Shown here one piece after another: positions 9,562-17,262 of a stretch of 64,000 nt of DNA (the first letter of the stretch is position 1; each line of letters begins with the position of its first letter). A program made the translations under genes and the position numbers. The stretch is taken from the NCBI RefSeq assembly GCF_900142845.1, contig NZ_FSRU01000002.1, forward strand, positions 2,108,001-2,172,000, read 5' to 3'. Source of the DNA: Paraburkholderia phenazinium (GTDB taxonomy: Bacteria; Pseudomonadota; Gammaproteobacteria; Burkholderiales; Burkholderiaceae). Under the pieces are notes generated by a model, which saw only the letters and a program-made list of their open reading frames with translations, was not told the DNA's origin and ran no database searches.

Positions 9562-9592
9562 GTAAGGAGGCTTACAAATGTCGACGCCTTGA
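9562..9592 (+). promoter_or_regulatory. Leader hairpin presenting a Shine-Dalgarno in its loop, plus a 4-codon ORF
   Basis: GTAAG-GAGG-CTTAC (9562-9575) folds into a perfect 5-bp stem whose loop is GAGG, part of the strong site TAAGGAGG. An ATG at 9578 follows at good spacing and reads M-S-T-P-stop (9578-9592). The element is 66 bp upstream of the FecR-like start codon. It could be a translated leader or only a chance small frame. Confidence 0.3.
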
Positions 9593-9632
9593 AACAGGCC
9601 GCGACGGTAGAGTGCTTTCACGGATGCAAAAA

Positions 9633-9646
9633 CGAAGCGTCCGTTT
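9633..9646. repeat. Direct repeat copy 2 (CGAAGCGTCCGTTT)
   Basis: Exact second copy of the 14-bp sequence at 9507-9520. It ends 12 bp before the start codon of the FecR-like gene, so a protein bound here would overlap the translation start region. Confidence 0.45.
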
Positions 9647-9658
9647 GAGAGACACAAC

Positions 9659-12331
9659 ATGAAAAAGCTCACCGCCCCCCGCCTCGCACTGCGCCGCGTC
9701 ACCGGTTACACCCTGATTGCTGCGGCAGTGTTCACGCTCGCAGCCCAGACCACCTTCGCTCAGGAAGCGCCGCCGGACAATGCGCCGGCCGTCGCGCAGA
9801 ACACTGGAAATACCGATCCGCCGGGACGTGTGGCGCGCCTGAACTACACCTCGGGCGCGGTGACCACCGAGCCCGCCGGCGCGACCGACTGGTCCTACGC
9901 ACAGATCAACCGTCCGCTTACCACCGGCGACCAGCTCTGGGACGACCAGAACGCGCGCGCCGAACTGCATATCGGTTCGACCGCGGTGCGGCTCGGCGAT
10001 ACGACCAGTCTCGACATCCTCAATCTCGACGACACCAGCGCGCAGCTCAAGGTTGCGCAAGGCACGCTGTCGACCCGCGTGCGCGAACTCGCGCCGGGTT
10101 CGACCTACGAGATCGACACGCCGAATCTCGCGCTCGGCGTGAACGGCCCGGGCGATTACCGCGTGGACGTGGCGCCGGACGGCAGCAGCACGACCGTCAC
10201 GGTGCGCAGCGGCAGCGCGACCGTGTATGGCGACAACGGCCAGGTGCCGGTCGCCGCCGGCCAGCAGATCCGCTTTGCCGGCACGGCCCTGCAGCAGGTG
10301 GCCGATAACGGCGCGCCGGGGCTCGACGGCTTCGATCAATGGGCCGCGAGTCGCGATGCGGCCGAAGACCGCTCGGTGTCGGCGCGCTACGTGTCGCGCG
10401 ACGTGCCGGGTTACGAAGACCTCGATGCGAACGGCAGCTGGCGCAGCAGTCCTCAGTATGGCGAAGTGTGGGTGCCGAGCGTGGTGCCGACAGGCTGGGC
10501 GCCTTATCACGACGGTCACTGGGTGTGGCAGGCGCCGTGGGGCTGGACGTGGGTCGACGACGCGCCGTGGGGCTTCGCGCCGTACCACTACGGCCGCTGG
10601 GCCTATGTCGACGATTCCTGGGCGTGGGTGCCGGGCCCGGTCGTCGTCAGCGAGCCGCCCGTCTATGCGCCGGCGCTGGTCGCGTTTGTCGGCGGCGGAG
10701 GCGGCTCGTTCAACTGGGGCGTGAGTCTGGCGATCGGCGGCGTGGCCGCGGCCGGCGTGGCCTGGTTCCCGCTCGGGCCGGGCGAACCGTGGCATCCGCG
10801 CTGGGGCGGCTGGAGTCCCGGTTACTACAACCGTGTCAACAACACGGTGGTGGTCAACAACTACAACCGCAACGTGAATGTCACGAACATCACCAACATT
10901 CACAACACCTACATCAACTACCGCGCACCGGGCGGCGTCACCGCCGTGCCGGCGACAGCCTTCGTGCATGGCCAGCCGGTCGGCCGCTTCGCGCAGAAGG
11001 TCGACCCGCAACAATGGCGCAATGCGCAGATCAACCCGGGCGGCCCGGGCATCGCGCCGGTGCGTCAGAGCTTCGATTCCGGCTTGCGCAACGCGAACTA
11101 TCGGCCGCCCGCAGCGGTGATGTCCCGCTCGGTGGTGGCAACGCGCAGTCCGGCCGTCCCGCCGGCGTACCACGACACGCTTGCGCAACGTTTTGCGCAA
11201 AGCGGCGGGCGGGTGCCGGGCGCCGGCGAACCGATCGTGCGCACCTCGGTGCCGGCGCATTTCGCCGCTGCCCAAACGCAAGGCGCGCATGGCGGACCCG
11301 CGACGGGGGCGCAGAACGTGCGCGTAGTCCAGGCGAACTCGCCGCGCATGGCACCCGGCGCCGAGCCGCGTGTCGCGCAGGGTGCGCCGCGGCCCGGCGA
11401 GCCTGCTGCGAATGGCGGCCGGCCGGCGCCATTTGGCGGCGGTGCGCAGAATGCGGCGCAAGCGCCTCATGGCGTGCCTGAGCAGGCAGCACGGCCGGGG
11501 ACGCCCGGCGCGCCGGCCCAGGTAGCCAATGAGCGGCCGCAGCCGAACAACGGCGTGCCGCGTCCGCCGCAAGCGGCCGGCGGCAATCCGGGCACGTTCG
11601 CACAGCATGGCGCTGCAGCGCTTACGGCCGGTCAGCAGACCGCTGCACAGGCTCACCATGAGCCGGCGTGGACGCAGCCGCATACGCCGATGGCCGTGCA
11701 GGCGCAGCAGGGTCAGCAAGGGCAGGCTCACGGTGTAACCCAGCAGGCCGCCGGACGCGAGCCGGTTGCGCAGCAACCAGGCGAGCCGCAGAATCGTCAG
11801 CAGCCAGGTGCGTTCGCCGCGCCGCAGGCGCAGGAGCATGGTGGTGTGCCGCATCCGGGGGAGAATCCGTCGCCGGCGGCGCGTGCGCCTCAACAGGCTG
11901 AGCGGGAAGTCAATGCCCAGCCGCACGCACCGGCGCCCGAGGCGCAGCAGCAACAGCAGGCACGTGCAGCGGAGTCTCGTCAGCAAGAGGCACAGCAGGC
12001 CCCGCGTGAAGAAGCACGGCCCCAGCCCCAGCCGCAGCCGCGTCAGGAATATCACCCGCAACAGGCTCAGCAGGCCCCGCGCGAGGAACTCCGGCCGCAG
12101 CCGCAAGCCCAGCCGCGGCAGGAATACCATCCGCAGCAGGCTCAGCAGGCCCCGCGCCAGGAACCCCGGCCGCAGCCGCAGGCCCAGCCGCGTCAGGAAT
12201 ATCATCCGCAGCAGGCCCAGCAGCCGCGCCCTGAACCGCGTCCCGCGCAACAGGCTCAGCAACCGCGTCCTCAGCCGCATCCGGAGCAACATTCGAATAA
12301 CGGCGGCCACGAGGAGCACCGCAAGGGCTAA
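9659..12331 (+). CDS. Exported FecR-domain/DUF6600-like protein with Gln/Pro-rich repeat tail
   Basis: An 890-residue protein with a signal peptide (residues 1-32, ending TTFAQ). Residues ~50-210 form a FecR-like beta domain (RLGDTTSLDILNLDDT, VAQGTLSTRVRELAPGSTYE). Residues ~245-330 form a Trp/Tyr-rich block of repeated W-x-P-x(2)-GWAPYxxGxW units (DUF6600-like). After ~430 comes a low-complexity Ala/Gln/Pro region ending in three 25-residue repeats (positions 11999-12223). No membrane-spanning segment other than the signal is strong. The FecR-like domain here is not linked to a visible sigma factor or TonB receptor, so iron signalling is not supported; a periplasmic or cell-surface structural role is more likely. 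GAGAGA lies just before the start. Confidence 0.8.
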   Translation: MKKLTAPRLALRRVTGYTLIAAAVFTLAAQTTFAQEAPPDNAPAVAQNTGNTDPPGRVARLNYTSGAVTTEPAGATDWSYAQINRPLTTGDQLWDDQNARAELHIGSTAVRLGDTTSLDILNLDDTSAQLKVAQGTLSTRVRELAPGSTYEIDTPNLALGVNGPGDYRVDVAPDGSSTTVTVRSGSATVYGDNGQVPVAAGQQIRFAGTALQQVADNGAPGLDGFDQWAASRDAAEDRSVSARYVSRDVPGYEDLDANGSWRSSPQYGEVWVPSVVPTGWAPYHDGHWVWQAPWGWTWVDDAPWGFAPYHYGRWAYVDDSWAWVPGPVVVSEPPVYAPALVAFVGGGGGSFNWGVSLAIGGVAAAGVAWFPLGPGEPWHPRWGGWSPGYYNRVNNTVVVNNYNRNVNVTNITNIHNTYINYRAPGGVTAVPATAFVHGQPVGRFAQKVDPQQWRNAQINPGGPGIAPVRQSFDSGLRNANYRPPAAVMSRSVVATRSPAVPPAYHDTLAQRFAQSGGRVPGAGEPIVRTSVPAHFAAAQTQGAHGGPATGAQNVRVVQANSPRMAPGAEPRVAQGAPRPGEPAANGGRPAPFGGGAQNAAQAPHGVPEQAARPGTPGAPAQVANERPQPNNGVPRPPQAAGGNPGTFAQHGAAALTAGQQTAAQAHHEPAWTQPHTPMAVQAQQGQQGQAHGVTQQAAGREPVAQQPGEPQNRQQPGAFAAPQAQEHGGVPHPGENPSPAARAPQQAEREVNAQPHAPAPEAQQQQQARAAESRQQEAQQAPREEARPQPQPQPRQEYHPQQAQQAPREELRPQPQAQPRQEYHPQQAQQAPRQEPRPQPQAQPRQEYHPQQAQQPRPEPRPAQQAQQPRPQPHPEQHSNNGGHEEHRKG
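11999..12223 (+). repeat. Three tandem 75-bp coding repeats
   Basis: Three in-frame 75-bp units start at 11999, 12074 and 12149. Each encodes a 25-residue unit of the form APR(E/Q)ExRPQPQxQP followed by RQEYHPQQAQQ. A degenerate continuation follows to about 12290. Near-identical DNA suggests recent slippage or recombination, so copy number may vary between strains. Confidence 0.85.
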
Positions 12332-12344
12332 GGGTACTCACCGG

Positions 12345-12381
12345 CGAAAGCGGCGCTTGCGAGGTAGCAGCGCCGCTTTCG
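12345..12381 (+). terminator. Stem-loop after the FecR-like gene
   Basis: A perfect 12-bp stem (12345-12356 with 12370-12381) encloses a 13-nt loop, 13 bp after the stop codon. No long T-run follows on the plus strand, so it may be a weak terminator or a 3' stabilising hairpin. Confidence 0.55.
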
Positions 12382-12526
12382 TACTCACAGATGGCTTCAA
12401 ATGCCGCCGCTTGCCGACGCCCATAATGAGCGTTTTGACGAGCATGAAGGTCACTCAAGCTTCCAGCCTCCCGCCGTCACTGCTCGAACAGAGCAAGCGC
12501 TTACCGTGAGAGGCCCCAGGCCGGCC

Positions 12527-13498
12527 TCAAACCGCCATCGGCGCGGTCAGCGGCTCGTGATGCCGATAACCGACCAGCGAGAAATCCGCCGGCTCGATCT
12601 TCTCCAGCCACTCCGGCTCGTACACGCCCGTTTTCGCGTAATCCGGCACGCGTTCGTCGATCGCGAACTGCGGGCTCTCATACGGCTCGCGCGTCAGTTG
12701 CCGTTGCAGCATGTCGAGCTGATTTTCGTAGATATGAGCGTCGCCGATGAAGTACGTAAACCAGCGCGGCGTATAGCCCGTCAGCCGCCCGACCAGATGC
12801 AGCAGGGCCGCGCCCTCGGTCAGATTGAACGGCGTGCCGAGGCCCACATCGTTGCTGCGGATATACAGGCACAACGAGATTTCATGCCGCGCCGCATTCG
12901 GTAAAAACTGATAAAGCAGGTGGCAAGCCGGCAAGGCGATCTCTTCGAGCACCGCAGGGTTCCATGCATGAAACAGAATGCGCCGGTCGCCGGGGTTCTG
13001 CATGATCGTGTCGAGACACTGCCGCAACTGATCGATGGCCTTGTACAGCAGCACCTTGCGGCTGCCGTCTTCGTCGAACTCGGTGATAACCCGGTAGCCG
13101 CGACCGGTCGCATCCGCGAGCTGCGCGCTCGCCGACGCATCCAGCACCTTGTAGGCCGGCCACTTGCGCCATTGCACGCCGTACACGTCGCCGAGGTCGT
13201 CAGGACCTTCGCGATACGGATTGGCAAGCCATTGCGGATTCTGATTGGCGTTCGCGTCCCACACCTTGCAGCCCAGATCGCGAAAGTCCGCCGCGCTGCG
13301 CGACGCGCGCAGGAATCCCACCAGCTCGCCAATGGCCGACTTGAACGCGAGCTTCTTGGTCGTGACGGCGGGGAAACCCTGCTGGAGATCGAAGCGTAGC
13401 ATCGCGCCGGGCATGCTGATGGTGCGGATGCCAGTGCGATTTTCCTGCCACGTGCCGGTGTCGAGAATCGAGCGGACGAGGTCGAGGTATTGTTTCAT
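12527..13498 (-). CDS. thyA: Thymidylate synthase
   Basis: A 323-residue ThyA that makes dTMP from dUMP with methylene-tetrahydrofolate. The catalytic Cys is in [10 protein letters not shown]; dUMP contacts are seen in [12 protein letters not shown] and HIYENQ. It is ~60 residues longer than the E. coli enzyme because of an insertion around residues 80-150, as in other long ThyA forms. The ATG at 13498 has AAGGAA upstream; the in-frame extension to 13546 lacks a site. Its metabolic partner folA lies 10 kb away on the other side of the Fap-like block. Confidence 0.97.
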   Translation of the reverse strand: MKQYLDLVRSILDTGTWQENRTGIRTISMPGAMLRFDLQQGFPAVTTKKLAFKSAIGELVGFLRASRSAADFRDLGCKVWDANANQNPQWLANPYREGPDDLGDVYGVQWRKWPAYKVLDASASAQLADATGRGYRVITEFDEDGSRKVLLYKAIDQLRQCLDTIMQNPGDRRILFHAWNPAVLEEIALPACHLLYQFLPNAARHEISLCLYIRSNDVGLGTPFNLTEGAALLHLVGRLTGYTPRWFTYFIGDAHIYENQLDMLQRQLTREPYESPQFAIDERVPDYAKTGVYEPEWLEKIEPADFSLVGYRHHEPLTAPMAV

Positions 13499-13589
13499 TC
13501 GGGTTCCTTCGGCCCGGCGCCGAACGCCTGGGACTTTTTGCGACAAAACCCGATTCTAACAAGCGCGGGCGACGGGCGTCCGACGCGTC

Positions 13590-14981
13590 TCAGATGTGAG
13601 GCACCGAGGCCGGCTCGGCATGCGGCACGATGGGCTCGCCTTCCATATGGCGCATTCCATGCGCGCACAGCAGACGGTACAGCGTGACCCGCGAAATGCC
13701 CAGTTCCTGCGCCGCGTCGCCGAGGCGGCCGCGATGGCGCAACAGCGCCAGTTCGATAGCCTGCCGCTCCGCCGCTTCGCGTGCCTGGGCAAGCGAAACC
13801 GGCACGATCTCCACGTACTCCGCCAGCTCGAGATCGCGGGCCGTAATCGCGCGCCCTTCCGACATCACGATGGCGCGCCGCACCCGGTTGATCAGTTCGC
13901 GCACGTTGCCCGGCCAGCTGTAGTTGTGCAGCGCGGCGATCGCATCGGGCGCAAAGCCGCGCAAGCGGCGGCTTGCATCCTTTTTGAAACGTTCCAGCAT
14001 GTGCCGCGCCAATAGTTCGATATCCTTACCACGTGCCCGCAACGGCGGTTCGTCGATCTGCAGCACGCACAGGCGGTGATACAGGTCCGAACGGAAACGC
14101 CCCTCGATCATCGCGGCATTCATATCGACGTGAGTGGCCGAGATGATGCGCACGTCGACGTCGATCGCGCCGTGGCCACCCAGCCGTTCGACCTTGCGCT
14201 CCTGCAGGAAGCGCAGCAGGCTCGCCTGGCTTTCGAGCGGCAGATCGCCGATTTCGTCGAGAAACAGGGTGCCACCGTTGGCGGCTTCAACCCGGCCGAT
14301 CTTGCGCTGGTTGGCGCCCGTGAAAGCACCGCGCTCATAGCCGAACAGTTCGGATTGCAACAGATGCGGCGGAATCGCGCCGCAGTTGATCGGCACAAAA
14401 GGCGCGCTGCGGCGCGACGAACGCTCGTGGATCGCCACCGCCGTGAGTTCCTTGCCGGTACCCGATTCGCCCGAGATAAACACCGGCGCATCGGTCATCG
14501 CCACCTTGCGGATCGAGCGGAACAGAGCGAGCATCGCGTCGCACGAACCGACCATTTCGCCCTCGGTGCCGCTCGGCGAGGCGTCGTTCGAGGCAGACTC
14601 GCCGAGCGAGATCATGCCGTAGGCGTGTCCCACCGAGTCGACGATCCTGTCGCCCGAGTACGGCACCGTTACGTAATCGAAACAGTAGTCGCGCACGAGC
14701 CGGCGCAGCGCGGCGTCCTGCAGTTGGCCGGGCATGGTCGCGGCGACCCAGCCGACGTTCGGCATCGTCAGGCACGATTCGAACGCAGCGATCTCATGTT
14801 GCTGGAAATGGCTCGACAGATCGAGCAAACCGCCCGCGGCCATACCGGCGCGAACGGCACGACGGACATCGCGCGCCGAACCCACCACTTCGACGTGCCA
14901 GCCGCGCTGGTGAAACCGCGTATTCAATTCCGCGCTAGGGTCACGCGAAACGTAAATCAGTTGCCGCGTTGCGGGTTCCAT
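13590..14981 (-). CDS. Sigma-54-dependent activator, VpsR-like, flanking the Fap-like operon (copy 1)
   Basis: A 463-residue enhancer-binding protein. Residues 1-125 form a degenerate receiver domain: Asp54 is in the beta-3 position (GLLDLSS), but the beta-1 acidic pair is missing and the beta-5 Lys is replaced (VTVPYS). The AAA+ domain follows, with Walker A GESGTGKE (171-178), the sigma-54 contact loop GAFTGA (218-223), Walker B LFLDEIGD and the arginine-finger region. A Fis-type HTH is near the C-terminus ([20 protein letters not shown]). Vibrio VpsR and Burkholderia BerB are c-di-GMP-responsive proteins of this architecture; a similar input is inference. It is divergent from the Fap-like operon across a 536-bp region and paralogous to the gene at 21836. 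Confidence 0.9.
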   Translation of the reverse strand: MEPATRQLIYVSRDPSAELNTRFHQRGWHVEVVGSARDVRRAVRAGMAAGGLLDLSSHFQQHEIAAFESCLTMPNVGWVAATMPGQLQDAALRRLVRDYCFDYVTVPYSGDRIVDSVGHAYGMISLGESASNDASPSGTEGEMVGSCDAMLALFRSIRKVAMTDAPVFISGESGTGKELTAVAIHERSSRRSAPFVPINCGAIPPHLLQSELFGYERGAFTGANQRKIGRVEAANGGTLFLDEIGDLPLESQASLLRFLQERKVERLGGHGAIDVDVRIISATHVDMNAAMIEGRFRSDLYHRLCVLQIDEPPLRARGKDIELLARHMLERFKKDASRRLRGFAPDAIAALHNYSWPGNVRELINRVRRAIVMSEGRAITARDLELAEYVEIVPVSLAQAREAAERQAIELALLRHRGRLGDAAQELGISRVTLYRLLCAHGMRHMEGEPIVPHAEPASVPHI

Positions 14982-15382
14982 TATTCAGATCCTCTCGTCA
15001 ACGAACGTTAAGGATGACGGCACGCACCTGAACAAGTTTCAGACACGTTGACTCAGCTCGGGATTCGCGCATAGCAAAAACCGAACGGCCATTCCATTCC
15101 GTGCGGACAGCTGATCCCCGAAAAGCGGCGTGTGTGATTGAGACGGCCCAGCTTCAGGCTTTTTTTAAATGTGACTCTGTTTTCGAGAGCTTACTATACG
15201 CGCGCCGCTTCGAAAACAAATATGCGAATTTAATCGCCTCGGACGCCGCTCAGCAAGGCTGGGCGGGCGTTGCACAAGTCTACGTATTCTGAATAAAACG
15301 TTTCCAGGAAGGCCGGCTACGTATCTACCCTGGCCTTTCGCGTACCGACGCTAATTGCGATTTATCGGTATTTCCTGCCACC

Positions 15383-15400
15383 CGTTTCAGGGCTGAAACG
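15383..15400. promoter_or_regulatory. Candidate upstream activator site for the enhancer-binding regulators
   Basis: CGTTTCAGGGCTGAAACG has perfect 8-bp arms and a 2-bp centre. It lies about 100 bp upstream of the predicted +1 (15501), a normal distance for an enhancer of a sigma-54 promoter. GTTTCAG also occurs at 15036-15042 beside CTGAAC. Binding by either flanking Fis-type HTH protein is inferred from position and symmetry. Confidence 0.5.
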
Positions 15401-15474
15401 TTTTTGCCGCATTTTTGCGGATTCCCTTCTCACTGCTTACCTCACACCCAGACGCATCAACGGATTGCGCCTCA

Positions 15475-15490
15475 TGGCACATGTTTCGCT
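15475..15490 (+). promoter_or_regulatory. Sigma-54 (-24/-12) promoter of the Fap-like operon
   Basis: TGGCACATGTTTCGCT matches the consensus TGGCAC-N5-TTGCW with one mismatch in the -12 box. The invariant GG and GC dinucleotides are at 15476-15477 and 15488-15489, exactly 10 bp apart. Predicted +1 is about 15501, leaving a ~17-nt leader that contains AAGGAG (15505-15510). Two sigma-54 activator genes flank the operon, which supports the call strongly. Confidence 0.8.
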
Positions 15491-15517
15491 AAAAGTCCTG
15501 CACCAAGGAGACACACC

Positions 15518-16018
15518 ATGCGACTCGCTTTCCGCATCGACTTGCGCCACTTCCGGCCTCACGCCGCAATCTGCGCCGCATTGCTGATTGGTGCACTGCC
15601 CCCTGCCGTCAATGCACAGGAACCCGTCACTGCCAGTTCCCCCGATACCGGGTCCGTCACCCTCGCGAGCGTGACGCCCGCAGCGGCGACGGCCCCGGAT
15701 ACCGCGGCGGCCGATCCAGCCAACACCGCGAATCCCGCTGCCCAGCCCAGCGATCTCGCCGGCGACGCGCTGAGCATCCCGGCCGACGCGGTCGCGGCGA
15801 ACGATCTGGTGCTCGACGATCAGGCGTTGTCGCAACAGCGCGGCGGCTTCGGCGGCATGGTGATGGTCGCCGCCACGCCGCAACTGATGCGCAGCAGCAA
15901 CAACGGCGGCAACGGCGTGACGCTGTGGGACGAAATCGCCCCGCCCTCGCCGCTGCCGATTCCCGTCGACGTGGCCCGCTCGGCACAGGGCAACGTGACC
16001 ACCTATCAGCGCAATTAG
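15518..16018 (+). CDS. Secreted protein with an internal double-glycine-like motif; first gene of the Fap-like operon
   Basis: A 166-residue protein with a signal peptide ending AVNA|QEP (residues 1-33). An Ala/Pro/Thr-rich low-complexity stretch (34-85) is followed by DDQALSQQRGGFGG (100-113). That resembles the LSxxELxxxxGG leader site cut by C39 peptidases. The rest is Gly/Asn-rich with a Pro-rich end. The ATG at 15518 follows AAGGAG (15505-15510). I know no characterised homologue. A motif with identical spacing (DDxxLxxQxG) occurs in the FapE-like protein of the same operon, and a C39 peptidase is encoded between them, so it may be a peptidase substrate or chaperone (inference). Confidence 0.75.
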   Translation: MRLAFRIDLRHFRPHAAICAALLIGALPPAVNAQEPVTASSPDTGSVTLASVTPAAATAPDTAAADPANTANPAAQPSDLAGDALSIPADAVAANDLVLDDQALSQQRGGFGGMVMVAATPQLMRSSNNGGNGVTLWDEIAPPSPLPIPVDVARSAQGNVTTYQRN

Positions 16019-16088
16019 CTGAACGACGCCCGCCGGCTGCCCGCTAAAAAAACGGCACCGAACGATCGTCTGCCAGCAAGGAACCGAC

Positions 16089-16589
16089 ATGAACGCCTCA
16101 ACCCAGATGCCACGCCTGCGCAGCGACCACACCGCGCTGCTCTGCGTACTGTGCAGCGTGCTCGCCGCCGGCGCCGCGATGCCCGCCGCCGCGCAGCAGG
16201 CGACGCAGCCCGGCAACCTGATTATCGAGCGCGACGTCACTCCGCGTGATGCGTTCGTGCCGGTGCCGAAGAACGACGATCCGATCGGCGTGCAGGTCCA
16301 GACGTTCCCGACGGCCGCTTTCGACGCCGCGATCGGCTCGATGGCGAGCGATCTCGACCTGAACGGCGCGCACGGCACCGCGGGCATCGCGGGCAATGGC
16401 TTCATGCCGGCGCTGGTCGGCAGCAACGGGCTCGAACACCTGCTCGCGGGCAACGGCAACGGCAGCGGCCTGCCGGTCGGTGCGGCGGCCGGCCTGAGCG
16501 GCGGTGCGGGCGGGATCGGCAGCACGATTACGCAGACCGTCACCGGCGCCCTCGCCCCGCTCGGCGCAGCAATGGGAGCGATCAAATGA
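16089..16589 (+). CDS. Small exported protein in the fapA position
   Basis: A 166-residue protein with a signal peptide (through about AAAQQ, residue 38). The mature part has a polar region (NLIIERDVTPRDAFVPVPKNDD) and then a Gly/Ala/Asn-rich end (residues ~115-166). AAGGAA precedes the start. Its stop overlaps the start of the FapB-like gene by 4 bp (ATGA at 16586-16589), so translation is coupled. In Pseudomonas the gene before fapB is fapA, a small periplasmic chaperone controlling fibre composition. The assignment here rests on position, size and signal peptide, not on sequence identity I can verify. Confidence 0.6.
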   Translation: MNASTQMPRLRSDHTALLCVLCSVLAAGAAMPAAAQQATQPGNLIIERDVTPRDAFVPVPKNDDPIGVQVQTFPTAAFDAAIGSMASDLDLNGAHGTAGIAGNGFMPALVGSNGLEHLLAGNGNGSGLPVGAAAGLSGGAGGIGSTITQTVTGALAPLGAAMGAIK

Positions 16590-17233
16590 CAACGTCCCGC
16601 GCTCCGGCCATGCACACCTTGCCGTCACGCCAGCCCGTACGGACGCTGATCGCCCTCGCGCTGCTCGGTTGGGCCAGCTTCGCGGCCCACGCCCAGACGC
16701 TGCCCGCCCTGGTGGACGCGCAGTCGCTGATCGGCAGCGGCGTCGCGAACGGCGCCATGGGAGTCGTGGCCGTCAACGAGGCATCCGGGCTCGACAACGT
16801 GCAGGCCAATCAGGGCGTCCTCATGAATGGGCCCGCGCCCATCAACCTGACTGGCAGCGTGCAAGCCGCGTCGACCAACGCGAAGACGACGGCTGCAAAA
16901 AGCGACATCGGTAATAACGCATTCTCAAACACCTCTGGCCTTATCGAAGTGAATCAGTCGGCGGGTGTAGCGAATCTTCAGCGGAACAGTGCCGTGATCG
17001 GTTCTGCGCCGGTTGAAGGGGAGATCGTAGGGGATGGGGTCCTATCCGCTACGACCGCCAAAAACGGCGGTACAGGTAGATCTGGCGAAAACCACGACGC
17101 ACGCGAGGTGTCCATCGGCACGGACGCGCTCAAGAACGTCAGTGGGATTGTCCAGATCAACCAGGCTGCCGGTACAGGCAATGTCAGTTCAAACAGTTTT
17201 GTGCTCCGTCCCCCGGCGGGCACCTTTTTCTAA
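16586..17233 (+). CDS. FapB-like minor amyloid/nucleator protein
   Basis: A 215-residue secreted protein; the signal peptide ends AAHAQ (residue ~37). Three imperfect 31-residue repeats lie at ~49-79, 108-138 and 177-207. They share the pattern IGxxAxxxxSGxxxVNxxAGxxNxxxNxxV. Linkers are 28 and 38 residues. Repeats rich in Asn, Gln, Gly and Val with conserved N and G positions are the hallmark of FapB/FapC amyloid subunits. The short C-terminus has no CXXC. It overlaps the preceding gene by 4 bp. Likely role: nucleator or minor component of an extracellular fibre (inference from Fap biology). Confidence 0.78.
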   Translation: MTTSRAPAMHTLPSRQPVRTLIALALLGWASFAAHAQTLPALVDAQSLIGSGVANGAMGVVAVNEASGLDNVQANQGVLMNGPAPINLTGSVQAASTNAKTTAAKSDIGNNAFSNTSGLIEVNQSAGVANLQRNSAVIGSAPVEGEIVGDGVLSATTAKNGGTGRSGENHDAREVSIGTDALKNVSGIVQINQAAGTGNVSSNSFVLRPPAGTFF

Positions 17234-17262
17234 CGAGCCACACTCTTTATCGGAGCGTCATC

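Larger units (their letters stand above)
14982..15517. other. 536-bp divergent regulatory region of the Fap-like operon
   Basis: Gene-free and locally AT-rich compared with its surroundings. It contains a sigma-54 promoter (15475-15490), an 18-bp GTTTCAG palindrome (15383-15400), a related pair CTGAACAAGTTTCAG (15028-15042), and a small hairpin CCGCA-TTTT-TGCGG (15407-15420). Short open frames here lack ribosome sites and protein-like composition. Confidence 0.75.

Noticed and set aside
9572..12319. A 915-codon open frame on the minus strand opposite the FecR-like gene
   Set aside because: Its product is extremely Arg/Leu-rich, has no ribosome site and no family features; in GC-rich DNA the strand opposite a strongly biased gene often stays open.
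9659..12331. FecR-type iron signalling system
   Set aside because: No ECF sigma factor or TonB-dependent receptor lies nearby, and the protein is a Sec-exported repeat protein rather than an anti-sigma membrane protein.
15101..15292. A 63-codon frame in the control region of the Fap-like operon
   Set aside because: GTG start without a ribosome site, no protein-like pattern, and it covers a likely regulatory region.
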